A stretch of DNA of 64,000 nt from Sporosarcina sp. PTS2304 (GTDB lineage: Bacteria; Bacillota; Bacilli; Bacillales_A; Planococcaceae). Both the position numbers and the translations under genes were made by a program. The notes beneath the pieces were generated by a model. That model did no database searches. It was given only the letters and a program-made list of their open reading frames with translations, and was not told where the DNA came from. Below are positions 44,828 through 55,825 of this stretch, one piece after another. Each line of letters starts with the position of its first letter. Positions within the stretch are counted from its first letter, which is position 1. The stretch is from NCBI RefSeq assembly GCF_003351785.1, contig NZ_CP031230.1:124001-188000 (forward strand). Direction: 5' to 3'.

Positions 44828-44841
44828 AGTAAGCGTTTTCA
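44828..44841 (-). promoter_or_regulatory. cre-like site before the HDAC-permease operon
   Basis: AGTAAGCGTTTTCA differs from the cre consensus only at the first base. It lies about 80 nt before the start codon. Confidence 0.4.
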
Positions 44842-45044
44842 TTTCAGAATCAATTCAAACCGCAAGATGTATGTTAAAATGCAATAGTGCTGTAAAGAAT
44901 GGTTTTGAAAAGTAATTGTGACGTATTAGTGACTGTATTAATCTTGTTACTCACAATAAATGAATATGAGTCATTTGTCAACAAATTATATGAAATAATT
45001 TTAAAAATTTTAGAATATTCATGTAAGTTGAATGTCAGCGTTAG

Positions 45045-45073
45045 TTGTCAGAAAAGAATGTTTGAGATATAAT
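45045..45073 (+). promoter_or_regulatory. Sigma-A promoter of the tetR gene
   Basis: TTGTCA-N17-TATAAT is one base from consensus. Transcription would start near 45080, downstream of the TTG at 45075, which supports the start at 45108. Confidence 0.8.
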
Positions 45074-45107
45074 ATTGAAAATCTTTAGACAGAGAGTAGG
45101 AAGTTCA

Positions 45108-45692
45108 TTGGGGAAAAAAACAGCGATCATAAATTCAGCTATAGAAGTATTCCAAGAGCAAGGAATAGAAAAAACTAAGATTTCAGATATCGTTAAACGT
45201 GCCGGGATTGCACAAGGCACTTTTTATTTATACTTTCCATCTAAGTTATCTTTAATGCCTGCGATTGCGGAAGTAATGGTAATGAAGACGATGGAAATTG
45301 TTATACGTACAGTAGATGATCAAGCGCCATATCCGAAACAATTCGAGCAAATGGTAGATGCGATATACGAAGTAAACAAAGAGTATTATGAGATTTTAGC
45401 TGTCATTTACTCAGGTCTTGCCTCTACTGAACATATTAAAGAATGGGAATCAGTATACGCTCCATTTTATCAGTGGGTAAGCGAAAAGCTGGAGGCAGCT
45501 AAAAATGAGGGAGCTGTTCGTCAGTCAATCAAGCCTGAACGGACAGCGAAAATCATTATTGGTCTTATTGAGTCAACTGCAGAGCAAGTGTTTTTATATG
45601 CACATCACGATGAGAGTGAAGCAGATCGACAAAAAGAAGAAGTATTAGATTTTTTAACACATGCATTACAGTTTCAAAAAGTTAGAAATTGA
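45108..45692 (+). CDS. TetR-family regulator (YvdT-like)
   Basis: TTG 45108 is 7 nt after AGGAAG and gives 194 residues; an earlier TTG at 45075 would lie before the transcript start. The N-terminal helix-turn-helix is typical (KISDIVKRAGIAQGTFYLYF, about residues 24-43). The rest is the helical ligand-binding domain. It is followed by two SMR exporter genes, the same order as yvdT-yvdS-yvdR of B. subtilis, so it probably represses that pair. Candidate operators lie between 45698 and 45753. Confidence 0.88.
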   Translation: MGKKTAIINSAIEVFQEQGIEKTKISDIVKRAGIAQGTFYLYFPSKLSLMPAIAEVMVMKTMEIVIRTVDDQAPYPKQFEQMVDAIYEVNKEYYEILAVIYSGLASTEHIKEWESVYAPFYQWVSEKLEAAKNEGAVRQSIKPERTAKIIIGLIESTAEQVFLYAHHDESEADRQKEEVLDFLTHALQFQKVRN

Positions 45693-45697
45693 TTGTA

Positions 45698-45753
45698 AGA
45701 AGTTAATATAGCTAAATATTAACTTCTATGATAAAATGAATGACAGTCAGTCA
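45698..45753 (+). promoter_or_regulatory. Inverted repeats between tetR and the SMR genes
   Basis: AGAAGTTAATAT (45698) and ATATTAACTTCT (ending 45727) are perfect 12-bp arms around AGCTAA. A second, smaller element TGAC-N5-GTCA is at 45741-45753. Either may be the TetR operator; the first could also be a weak terminator. Confidence 0.5.
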
Positions 45754-45788
45754 AAACGGAAAGTTAAAAGTATATTGGAGGAGTTTAT

Positions 45789-46175
45789 ATGAGTAAAGCT
45801 TGGTTATACGTAGCGTTAACAAGTTTTTTTGAATTAGTATGGATTTATGGTTTTAATACAGCTACCCATTGGTGGCACTGGATTTTCATTGTAGGATTTA
45901 TTTTTATAGATTTCCACTTTCTTACAAAGGCTTGTGAAAGTTTACCGACTGGAACTGTTTACGCTATATTTGCTGGAATCGGTACAGTAGGAACATCTTT
46001 AATGGATGTACTATTTTTTGGAGAACATATTAGTTTAGGAAAAATATTTTTCATATTCATTTTAGTTATAGGAGTTGCAGGTTTAAAAGTAGCAGATGGA
46101 ATGGATGAAAAGAAAGCGCTGAAAGGAGTGAGTGAGCATGGGATGGATCCTAGTGTTCTTGGCGGCTCTAAGTGA
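45789..46175 (+). CDS. SMR-family exporter subunit (YvdS-like)
   Basis: The 128-residue protein has four membrane helices and the conserved membrane glutamate in ALTSFFELVWIYGF (about residues 9-22), used for proton-coupled drug or guanidinium-like cation export. A tail of about 25 residues after the fourth helix is longer than usual and overlaps the next gene. The start ATG 45789 follows GGAGGAG. It is the first of a paired SMR system. Confidence 0.88.
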   Translation: MSKAWLYVALTSFFELVWIYGFNTATHWWHWIFIVGFIFIDFHFLTKACESLPTGTVYAIFAGIGTVGTSLMDVLFFGEHISLGKIFFIFILVIGVAGLKVADGMDEKKALKGVSEHGMDPSVLGGSK

Positions 46176-46452
46176 ATTTGGTGGCGTCATTGGTTTAAAG
46201 AAATTTAGTGAAAATAAAACATTGACCAACGGATTACTTTATTACGGAGGATTTGGGTTAGCCTTCTTCTTACTCTACAATTCTTTCAAATTCCTTCAAG
46301 TAAGTACTGCCTATGCAGTGTGGATTGGTGTTGGAACTGCAGGAGCAGTAATCATTAATATGATTTTCTTCGGGGAATCCAAAAGTACAGGCAGGATTGT
46401 TAGTTTATGTTTAATTGTCTTTGGAGTAGTAGGATTAAAAGCATTATCTTAA
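46138..46452 (+). CDS. SMR-family exporter subunit (YvdR-like)
   Basis: The 104-residue protein has four membrane helices and the membrane glutamate in LAALSEFGGVIGL. ATG 46138 follows AAAGGAG inside the previous gene, overlapping it by 38 bp; such coupling is usual for SMR heterodimers like EbrAB and YkkCD. The partner genes probably make one antiparallel dimer. The substrate is unknown. Confidence 0.88.
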   Translation: MGWILVFLAALSEFGGVIGLKKFSENKTLTNGLLYYGGFGLAFFLLYNSFKFLQVSTAYAVWIGVGTAGAVIINMIFFGESKSTGRIVSLCLIVFGVVGLKALS

Positions 46453-46459
46453 CATAGTG

Positions 46460-46506
46460 AAAACCGCGTGAAATCAGTTTGATTACCTGATCTCACGCGG
46501 TTTTTA
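46460..46506. terminator. Bidirectional terminator
   Basis: AAAACCGCGTGA and TCACGCGGTTTT with inner ATCAG/CTGAT pair, followed by TTT. It is shared by the SMR and deacetylase genes. Confidence 0.85.
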
Positions 46507-46509
46507 TAA

Positions 46510-47664
46510 TTACTTTCCAAGCAGTTTTCTTTCGAAGTCTTTAAGTGACATGCTTGAATCTACTCGTTGTCTCGTTAAATGAAAGGGAGAGTCGTCTTGA
46601 AAGACGTTTCCTTCAGTAATAGTAAAAGCACTTTTAATACCTGCCACTTTACTAGCGCGAATAGTCTCGGTATTTCTTTTGCCGTATGGGTAAGCTAGTG
46701 AAGAAACAGCAGGTTGTTTTGGAAGAATCTCTTGAATGATTTGGCTTGCTTTGACAATGTCGTTATAGATGATTAATCTTGGCATATATTCTAAAAGAGC
46801 CATGTTCGTCATAGAATTAAAACTATGCATATCGTATGTATGATTTTGATAAGAAAATACGTCCTGTGTATTTTTTATCTGATCTGTCGTTACATATCCT
46901 TCTTTATTAATGCGACTGGCGATCAAAAATGAAGTCGCTTTAAAGTTATTTGCTTTTAATATAGGATAGGCGAGCTCGGCAGTAGATGCATATCCATCGT
47001 CAAATGTTATGAGAACAGATCTTTCAGGTAGTTTAATTTTCTTCTGAAGCCATAATGTTAACTCTTCAGTAGTAATCGTATGCCAGTTATGTTGTTTTAA
47101 ATACAACATTTGCTCCTTAAAATTAGCCAGTTCAAGAATAGATACATTGTGATCCACTTTGTTTTTTACTAAGTCATGATACATAATGACTGGAATACCG
47201 TTTTGAATTTCAATATCTTTCCTAAAAATATAACCCGTTTTACCACCAAAGATAATGGGATAGTAATCGCCTCTTAAACGTTGAGCATAAATTATTTGTG
47301 AAGGTTGCAAATGGCCCAGCTCTACCGACTTCGTTTGTGGACTGGAATAAACTTTGACGTGTTTATTTGTAAGTAAACGTACAGGATTGGCACTTTTCAA
47401 CTGATTTGTATGAGCACTCTTTACTTTTGCATAAGTTTTTGAAAACTTTACATCCATATTACCAATCTTCGTATAATAAAAACGTTGATCAGAATGACTA
47501 ACTGTATGTATTGTGTTTTTTGAAAATACAGCTATTTTTTGCGTATCTTTAAAAACAGGTGTGGCAGCTACAAGTTTTACCACTTGTTCTGTAGCAGCTT
47601 CAATCTTTGGTGAACTAAAACCTAAACAACATAAGAACACAGCCATTATGACAAACTTCTTCAT
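46510..47664 (-). CDS. Secreted polysaccharide deacetylase
   Basis: The 384-residue protein has a signal peptide (cleavage near EAA, about residue 24), an SH3-like region (about 95-150), and a NodB-type deacetylase domain (about 155-384). Motifs are IPVIMYHDL, LITFDDGYAST with the catalytic Asp and zinc Asp, QNHTYDMHSF with zinc histidines, and LAYPYGKRN. The domain type is close to PgaB/IcaB-like extracellular deacetylases. It probably acts on a wall or matrix glycan. ATG 47664 is preceded by a weak AGAG. Single gene. Confidence 0.85.
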   Translation of the reverse strand: MKKFVIMAVFLCCLGFSSPKIEAATEQVVKLVAATPVFKDTQKIAVFSKNTIHTVSHSDQRFYYTKIGNMDVKFSKTYAKVKSAHTNQLKSANPVRLLTNKHVKVYSSPQTKSVELGHLQPSQIIYAQRLRGDYYPIIFGGKTGYIFRKDIEIQNGIPVIMYHDLVKNKVDHNVSILELANFKEQMLYLKQHNWHTITTEELTLWLQKKIKLPERSVLITFDDGYASTAELAYPILKANNFKATSFLIASRINKEGYVTTDQIKNTQDVFSYQNHTYDMHSFNSMTNMALLEYMPRLIIYNDIVKASQIIQEILPKQPAVSSLAYPYGKRNTETIRASKVAGIKSAFTITEGNVFQDDSPFHLTRQRVDSSMSLKDFERKLLGK

Positions 47665-47825
47665 TCTCTATCTAAACTCCATTCTATATAAATAACTCCT
47701 TGTAATGGTAAAGTATCTCTGTTGTTATTGCAAGATAGCCTAAGTCAAAAATTCCACAAATGTAACCATGAGAAAAGGGTATATCTGATGGAATTCAGAT
47801 ATACCCGAATTGACGAAAGAGAAGG

Positions 47826-47963
47826 TTAGTGAGATGGCTGCATCGATTCCAAGGCACGCTTCTGTATTTCTCTTTTTAACAAATTAATAAACTCTTGATT
47901 TAACTCAAGTCTACGTGCTTGTTGATAAGAATAGAGCAGCAATTGATCTGACAACTCAAGCAT
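47826..47963 (-). CDS. sda: Sporulation checkpoint protein Sda
   Basis: ATG 47963 follows AAAGGAGG and gives 45 residues, beginning LELSDQLLLYSYQQARRLEL and continuing with NQEFINLLKREIQKR. This is the helical hairpin of Sda, 46 residues in B. subtilis, which inhibits the sporulation kinase KinA when replication is disturbed. The longer open frame to 48062 has no start signal. DnaA boxes lie about 110 nt upstream, as for sda in B. subtilis where DnaA controls transcription. Confidence 0.9.
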   Translation of the reverse strand: MLELSDQLLLYSYQQARRLELNQEFINLLKREIQKRALESMQPSH

Positions 47964-48071
47964 GATAGAACCGCCTCCTTTAGTGTGAATGTAATGCTCG
48001 CATCTTGAAGTAATTTCTCTGATGTTAATTATCACTTTATCAGATGTATTGTGAAAGAACAACCGTTCGTC

Positions 48072-48094
48072 TTATCCACACAGACAGTGGATAA
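48072..48094 (-). promoter_or_regulatory. DnaA boxes upstream of sda
   Basis: TTATCCACA at 48072 is a perfect DnaA box. AGTGGATAA at 48086 is an inverse box with one mismatch. Confidence 0.7.
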
Positions 48095-48245
48095 GATGTG
48101 AATTCATTGTGCACAGCTTTGCAGAATGCTTATATATTGCGGTGTATATTGTGTATAGAGTTATAAACATAAGAAATAGATGTCGAAAGTTGTCGAAACA
48201 TTTTGCGAAATATAAGTTCTATTGTTATTCCTTAGTGAGCATGGT

Positions 48246-48430
48246 GATTATTCAAAGAAAGGAATGGTTTTTGGAAATGAGGTGGTTTTGAAGGGGAGTT
48301 GTAGCGTTAGTGTACTCGTTAGGATTCTCCAGAGAGAAAGCATATCGTCTGGAAGCGCAAGCCGCAAGATACTTCAAGTCAGCGTCACTCCATCCAATCG
48401 TCATGGTCAAACTCACTTTTAAATTTAGTT
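48246..48430 (+). repeat. Dispersed intergenic repeat, copy F (short form)
   Basis: It starts GATTATTCAAAGAAAGGAAT (first bases of the terminus lost) and carries GGATTCTCCAGAGAGAAA and CATATCGTCTGGAAGCGCAA, ending in a GTCAAACTCACTTTTAAA segment. Its right terminus is missing. Confidence 0.7.
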
Positions 48431-48535
48431 CTCTATGGGGAGTTGAGCTAGTAAGTATTAAATTTCTTCTCTTCTGTTATATAGAAGAAAGGTGTTTTTT
48501 TCGAGTAGTAAATTCAAAAAAACAGATTATATAGA

Positions 48536-48687
48536 AATGAAATTATTTCATTACAATTAATAATAAGATATGAAGAAAAAGTCGTATACTTTATATAAAA
48601 TTCAGTTTTAGTAAAAAAAAAATAAAAAAATTTTAGAAATTTCGATATGCAATATATCGCGATATATTGCGTTTGAAGGCGCTTTCA
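48536..48687 (+). promoter_or_regulatory. Cluster of operator-like sites upstream of ilvD
   Basis: Four elements are seen. AATGAAAT-T-ATTTCATT at 48536 is a perfect palindrome. AAATTTTAGAAATTT at 48628-48642 has three mismatches to the CodY box. A perfect 22-bp palindrome is at 48649-48670 (half-site GCAATATATCG). TGAAGGCGCTTTCA at 48674-48687 matches the cre consensus except at one base. The cre centre is about 88 bases before the predicted transcript start, similar to the position from which CcpA activates ilvB in B. subtilis. The rest of 48431-48733 is AT-rich without a gene. Confidence 0.5.
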
Positions 48688-48733
48688 TAAGTTTTCTATT
48701 AGTCGCAATTGCTTAAAAACTTTAAAAATACGG

Positions 48734-48762
48734 TTGACCTTTATTCATTTACAAGATATGAT
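48734..48762 (+). promoter_or_regulatory. ilvD: Sigma-A promoter of ilvD
   Basis: TTGACC-N17-TATGAT. The transcript would begin near 48769 and carry, close to its 5' end, a hairpin (CTAGCT...TAGCTAG with GTGAAA/TTTCAC, 48779-48805). Confidence 0.75.
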
Positions 48763-48878
48763 AACAACAATCAAGTTGCTAGCTGTGAAACATTTCACTA
48801 GCTAGTCAGAATATTCAATTGAATGTATTATTTACTACTAAGTAATGGATGTATTTAATTAGTTTAGGAGAGATTGCA

Positions 48879-50546
48879 ATGAGAAGTGACATGATTAAAA
48901 AAGGAATCGATCGTGCACCACATCGCAGCTTACTATATGCAGCAGGTGTTAAAACAAAAGATATGCACAAACCGTTTATTGGAGTATGTAATTCATATAT
49001 AGACATTATCCCTGGTCATGTGCATTTAAATAAATTTGCTGAAGTAGTAAAAGAAGCGATATGGGAAGCAGGCGGCGTTCCGTTTGAATTTAACACAATT
49101 GGTGTTGATGATGGAATTGCGATGGGGCATATTGGTATGCGCTATTCCCTTCCAAGTCGTGAACTGATTGCAGACTCAGCAGAAACTGTTATTAATGCAC
49201 ACTGGTTTGATGGTGTTTTCTATATACCTAACTGCGATAAAATTACACCGGGAATGTTGATGGCGGCAGTTCGTACGAATGTTCCTTCTGTATTCGTTTC
49301 AGGCGGACCGATGGAAGCAGGCGTATCTTCAACAGGTGAAACTCTTTCATTAACATCTGTGTTTGAAGGTGTTGGAGCTTTCAAAAGTGGAAAAATGACT
49401 GCTGAAGAATTGCTGGACATTGAAGAGAATGCCTGTCCTTCATGTGGTTCATGTTCAGGAATGTTTACCGCAAACTCTATGAACTGTTTAATGGAAATGC
49501 TAGGAATGGCATTGCCAGGAAATGCGACAATTCTTGCAACTTCAAATGAGCGACACAAGCTGATCAAAAAAGCAGTGAAACATTTGATGAACTGTATCGA
49601 AAAAGACATTAAACCGCGTGATATCATTACGAAAGAAACAATAGACGATGCGTTTGCACTCGATATGGCAATGGGCGGATCAACAAACACAGTACTTCAT
49701 ACATTGGCAATCGCTCATGAAGCAGAGATTGAATACAATATTGAAGATGTAAATGATGTAGCGAAACGCGTTCCGTATTTGTCGAAAATTATGCCCGCAT
49801 CCGATTATTCTATGCATGACATTCACCTAGCGGGTGGTGTAAGTGCAATTATCAATGAATTGTGTAAAATTGACGGAGCAATTCATAAAGATCGCATAAC
49901 CATCACAGGTAACACGTTGGCAGAAGACGTTGCAGGACATGAAATTACAAACACCGAAGTAATCAGAACAAAAGATAATCCATATAGTCCAGTAGGTGGC
50001 CTGTCCATCCTATTCGGTAATATCGCCCCTGAAGGTTCAGTCATTAAAGTCGGAGCCGTAGATCCTTCTATTAAGGAGTTCAGAGGAGAAGCGATTGTAT
50101 TTGATTCACAAGAAGAAGCCCAAGAAAACATTGACAACGATACCGTAAAAGCAGGACATGTGGTTGTTATCCGATATGAAGGTCCACAAGGTGGTCCGGG
50201 AATGCCGGAAATGTTGGCTCCTACTTCAGCAATCATGGGTAAGGGTCTTGGAAAAGAAGTTGCTCTTATAACAGATGGTAGATTCTCAGGCGCATCTCGT
50301 GGAATATCGATTGGACATATTTCACCGGAAGCTGCTGACGGCGGACCTATCGCACTTGTAGAAAATGGCGATATCATTGAAATTGATTTAACAAACCGAA
50401 CAATTGAGTTAATAGTATCTGATGAAGTGTTAGCTGAAAGACGTCATGGATTGAAACCATTTGAACCGAAAATCAAAAAAGGATATCTTGCTAGGTATTC
50501 AAAATTAGTTACTTCTGCCAGTACAGGCGGAGTAATGAAAATCTAA
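48879..50546 (+). CDS. ilvD: Dihydroxy-acid dehydratase
   Basis: ATG 48879 follows AGGAGAG and gives 555 residues, the normal length. IlvD converts 2,3-dihydroxy-isovalerate and its homologue to 2-keto acids in valine, isoleucine and leucine synthesis, using an Fe-S cluster. Visible signatures are [29 protein letters not shown] and [20 protein letters not shown], the last two with cluster cysteines, and near the end [17 protein letters not shown]. It has its own promoter and cre/CodY-like sites and lies before the T-box, so it is not subject to that terminator. Confidence 0.95.
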   Translation: MRSDMIKKGIDRAPHRSLLYAAGVKTKDMHKPFIGVCNSYIDIIPGHVHLNKFAEVVKEAIWEAGGVPFEFNTIGVDDGIAMGHIGMRYSLPSRELIADSAETVINAHWFDGVFYIPNCDKITPGMLMAAVRTNVPSVFVSGGPMEAGVSSTGETLSLTSVFEGVGAFKSGKMTAEELLDIEENACPSCGSCSGMFTANSMNCLMEMLGMALPGNATILATSNERHKLIKKAVKHLMNCIEKDIKPRDIITKETIDDAFALDMAMGGSTNTVLHTLAIAHEAEIEYNIEDVNDVAKRVPYLSKIMPASDYSMHDIHLAGGVSAIINELCKIDGAIHKDRITITGNTLAEDVAGHEITNTEVIRTKDNPYSPVGGLSILFGNIAPEGSVIKVGAVDPSIKEFRGEAIVFDSQEEAQENIDNDTVKAGHVVVIRYEGPQGGPGMPEMLAPTSAIMGKGLGKEVALITDGRFSGASRGISIGHISPEAADGGPIALVENGDIIEIDLTNRTIELIVSDEVLAERRHGLKPFEPKIKKGYLARYSKLVTSASTGGVMKI

Positions 50547-50559
50547 TATATAAAACGTT

Positions 50560-50846
50560 GATGAGGTTAAAGTAGATAGAAACTTGTATTCACAGAGAGC
50601 CGGCGGTGCTGCGAGCCGGCAATACAACTATTTGCGACATCCCCTCGGAGTGGACTGCTAAAAGGTACGCTGATTAGGCAGTCTCGGGCTTGGTAATAGG
50701 GCTCGTTATCAGTGAAGAAGATAAGTTTCGACTTGCTTTTTCATAAGGTGACAATTGTCACGAACTAGGGTGGTACCATGAATGCTTTTTCATCCCTATG
50801 TAAGGAATATCAATTCTTTGCGTGGGATGAAAAGGTTTTTTTTTAG
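50560..50846 (+). promoter_or_regulatory. T-box leader of the ilv-leu operon (probably leucine-specific)
   Basis: The T-box sequence AGGGTGGTACCATG is at 50768-50781. Upstream is a stem I region starting near GATGAGGTTAAAGTAG, with the AGAGAG motif and the distal GGTGCTGCGAG loop. The candidate specifier is CTC (50644-50646, leucine) in CCCCTCGGAGTGG. The terminator stem is CTTTTTCATCCC with GGGATGAAAAGG, followed by a T run (50784-50846). Uncharged tRNA binding would favour the antiterminator and allow expression of ilvB onward. The whole sits between ilvD and ilvB. No clear promoter was seen in front of it. Confidence 0.88.
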
Positions 50847-50898
50847 GGGAAAACGTCAGTGACCAATAGATAGTTGAAATTTCAAGGGGGAGTTCAGT

Positions 50899-52650
50899 AT
50901 GAGTGCTGAAGTACAAGAAAAACAGACTGCAACTGCATCGGTGCCTATGGATCAAACAAAAAAGAAGCCAGCAGATGGCTCAGCGATTTTAATCAGAGCG
51001 TTAAAAGAGCAAAATGTAGAAGTAATCTTTGGATACCCTGGAGGAGCCGTTCTTCCAATCTATGATGCGTTGTATAATGATCCAATTCCACACGTTCTAG
51101 CACGTCATGAGCAGGGAGCAATTCATGCGGCGGAAGGTTATGCAAGAGTTTCTCGTAAAACAGGGGTTGTCATCGCAACGTCAGGACCGGGTGCTACGAA
51201 CTTAGTAACAGGTATTACGGATGCTATGATGGATTCACTTCCATTAGTCGTAATTACAGGGCAGGTGGCAAGTACCGTTATTGGATCGGATGCTTTCCAA
51301 GAAGCGGATATTATCGGAATTACACAACCGATTACGAAGCATAACTACCAAGTACAAGATGTCTCGGAACTTCCACGTATTATTCGTGAAGCATTCCATA
51401 TTGCATCTACTGGAAGACCTGGACCGGTTGTTGTCGATATTCCAAAAAACGTAGCAGTAGATTTGTTTGTACCTGCTGAAAAAGAAAATAAAGAAGTGAA
51501 CTTACCGGGGTATCAACCAACTACTGTGCCAAATTATATGCAAATTCAAAAGGCTGCTAAAGCTCTTTCTACAGCGAAAAAACCGATGATTCTTGCAGGT
51601 GCAGGTGTCCTTCATGCAGGCGGAACGAAAGAATTGAAAGAGCTTGTCGAAACCCACCGTATTCCGATCGTCAATACGCTACTAGGATTGGGCACAATTC
51701 ATGGCGAACACGAATTATTCTTTGGAATGGCGGGCATGCACGGAACAGCAACAGCGAATTACGGATTGACTGAGTGTGACGTACTATTAAATCTTGGAGC
51801 TCGTTTTGATGACCGTTTAACAGGAAAGTTAGAGGATTTCTTACCGAATGCTCGAGTCATTCATGTAGACATTGATCCGGCAGAGATTGGCAAAAACGTT
51901 CCAACTGAAATTCCGATCGTATCAGATGCTAGAGAAGCATTGCTCGCTTTATTAAAAGCAGACTTTAAATCACCGGATACTGAGGAATGGGTAGAGTACT
52001 TGAAAAAGTCAGCTGAGAAATATCCACTATGGTATAACGAAGATGAAGATGCACTATTGCCGCAACAAGCATTAGAAATTGTTCATCGTATTACGAAAGG
52101 TGATGCAATCGTTACGACTGACGTAGGCCAGCACCAAATGTGGACAGCTCAATACTATCGCTTCAATAATCCGGATAATTGGGTAACTTCCGGTGGACTT
52201 GGAACGATGGGCTTCGGATTCCCAGCTGCTATCGGTGCACAACTTGCTAGACCGAAAGATCGAGTCATCGCGGTCGTTGGAGACGCTGGTTTCCAAATGA
52301 CAGCACAAGAACTTTCGTTGCTACAAGAAATGCGTGTTCCTGTTAAAGTTATTATTTTGAATAATGGTGCACTTGGAATGGTTCGTCAATGGCAGGAAAC
52401 ATTCTATGAAGAGCGTTACTCCCAGTCGTTAGTTCCTGTACAACCAGATTTCTTAAAATTGGCAGAAGCATATGATATTAAAGGGTACCGGATCCATACG
52501 TTAGAAGAAGCGGAAAAAGTATTCGAAGAAGCGCTATTGTCTGATGAACCTGTCTTGATCGACTGCCGGGTAAAGCAAAAAGAAAATGTCTTCCCGATGG
52601 TTGCGCCAGGTAAAGGTATACAAGATATGATTGGAGTGAGTCCTCAGTGA
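50899..52650 (+). CDS. ilvB: Acetolactate synthase large subunit
   Basis: The 583-residue enzyme condenses pyruvate to acetolactate, or with 2-oxobutyrate to acetohydroxybutyrate, using thiamine diphosphate and FAD. The ThDP glutamate lies in [18 protein letters not shown], the central FAD domain has [14 protein letters not shown], and the ThDP-Mg motif is [18 protein letters not shown] with [13 protein letters not shown] Thr/Ala/Lys-rich N-terminal tail of about 35 residues precedes the domain. It is the first gene behind the T-box and overlaps ilvH by 4 bp. Confidence 0.95.
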   Translation: MSAEVQEKQTATASVPMDQTKKKPADGSAILIRALKEQNVEVIFGYPGGAVLPIYDALYNDPIPHVLARHEQGAIHAAEGYARVSRKTGVVIATSGPGATNLVTGITDAMMDSLPLVVITGQVASTVIGSDAFQEADIIGITQPITKHNYQVQDVSELPRIIREAFHIASTGRPGPVVVDIPKNVAVDLFVPAEKENKEVNLPGYQPTTVPNYMQIQKAAKALSTAKKPMILAGAGVLHAGGTKELKELVETHRIPIVNTLLGLGTIHGEHELFFGMAGMHGTATANYGLTECDVLLNLGARFDDRLTGKLEDFLPNARVIHVDIDPAEIGKNVPTEIPIVSDAREALLALLKADFKSPDTEEWVEYLKKSAEKYPLWYNEDEDALLPQQALEIVHRITKGDAIVTTDVGQHQMWTAQYYRFNNPDNWVTSGGLGTMGFGFPAAIGAQLARPKDRVIAVVGDAGFQMTAQELSLLQEMRVPVKVIILNNGALGMVRQWQETFYEERYSQSLVPVQPDFLKLAEAYDIKGYRIHTLEEAEKVFEEALLSDEPVLIDCRVKQKENVFPMVAPGKGIQDMIGVSPQ

Positions 52651-53165
52651 AACGAATTATTACAGTAACAGTAATTAATCAGAGCGGCGTATTAAACCGT
52701 GTAACGGGACTTCTCATGAAGCGCCAATTTAATATTGAAAGTATTACAGTCGGACCCACTGAACAACCGAATCGTTCAAAAATGACGTTTCAAGTTCATG
52801 TAGAAGACGAAAACAAAATTGAACAACTTGTAAAACAGCTGCAAAAGCAGATTGATGTTATTACAGTTAAAGATATAACAGACAAAGCGATTGTGTTGCG
52901 TGAACTAGCTTTAGTAAAGGTCATTTCACCACCACAAATCCGTTCTGAAATGAATAGTATTGTTGAACCTTTCCGAGCAACTATTGTTGACTCCGGAAAG
53001 AATGTAGTAACGTACCAAGTAACGGGTGACCCAGATAAAATCGAGGCATTTATCGATTTGCTGAAACCATATGGCATCAAAGAATTAACAAGAACTGGAG
53101 CAACGGCATTTGCCCGAGATATGCAAAAAGTTCAAGCACCACAGTTATCAATTTTGAAACAATAA
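52647..53165 (+). CDS. ilvH: Acetolactate synthase regulatory subunit
   Basis: The 172-residue protein starts at GTG 52647, overlapping the ilvB stop as GTGA. It has the N-terminal ACT domain ([20 protein letters not shown], with the valine-binding region near [15 protein letters not shown]) and the second domain ([12 protein letters not shown]). It stimulates IlvB and gives valine feedback inhibition. It is also called IlvN. Confidence 0.93.
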   Translation: MKRIITVTVINQSGVLNRVTGLLMKRQFNIESITVGPTEQPNRSKMTFQVHVEDENKIEQLVKQLQKQIDVITVKDITDKAIVLRELALVKVISPPQIRSEMNSIVEPFRATIVDSGKNVVTYQVTGDPDKIEAFIDLLKPYGIKELTRTGATAFARDMQKVQAPQLSILKQ

Positions 53166-53182
53166 TTTGCACACACACTTAG

Positions 53183-55757
<2,575 letters not shown>

Positions 55758-55825
55758 TAATCGAGCGACAAAGGGATAAAGTATTCGATTTAGTGATACG
55801 AGATTGATCAAGGGGGAGAAGTTCT

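Noticed and set aside
44975..45015. CodY box before the tetR gene
   Set aside because: The AT-rich AATTTTAAAAATTTT has four or more mismatches to the consensus and is expected by chance in such DNA.
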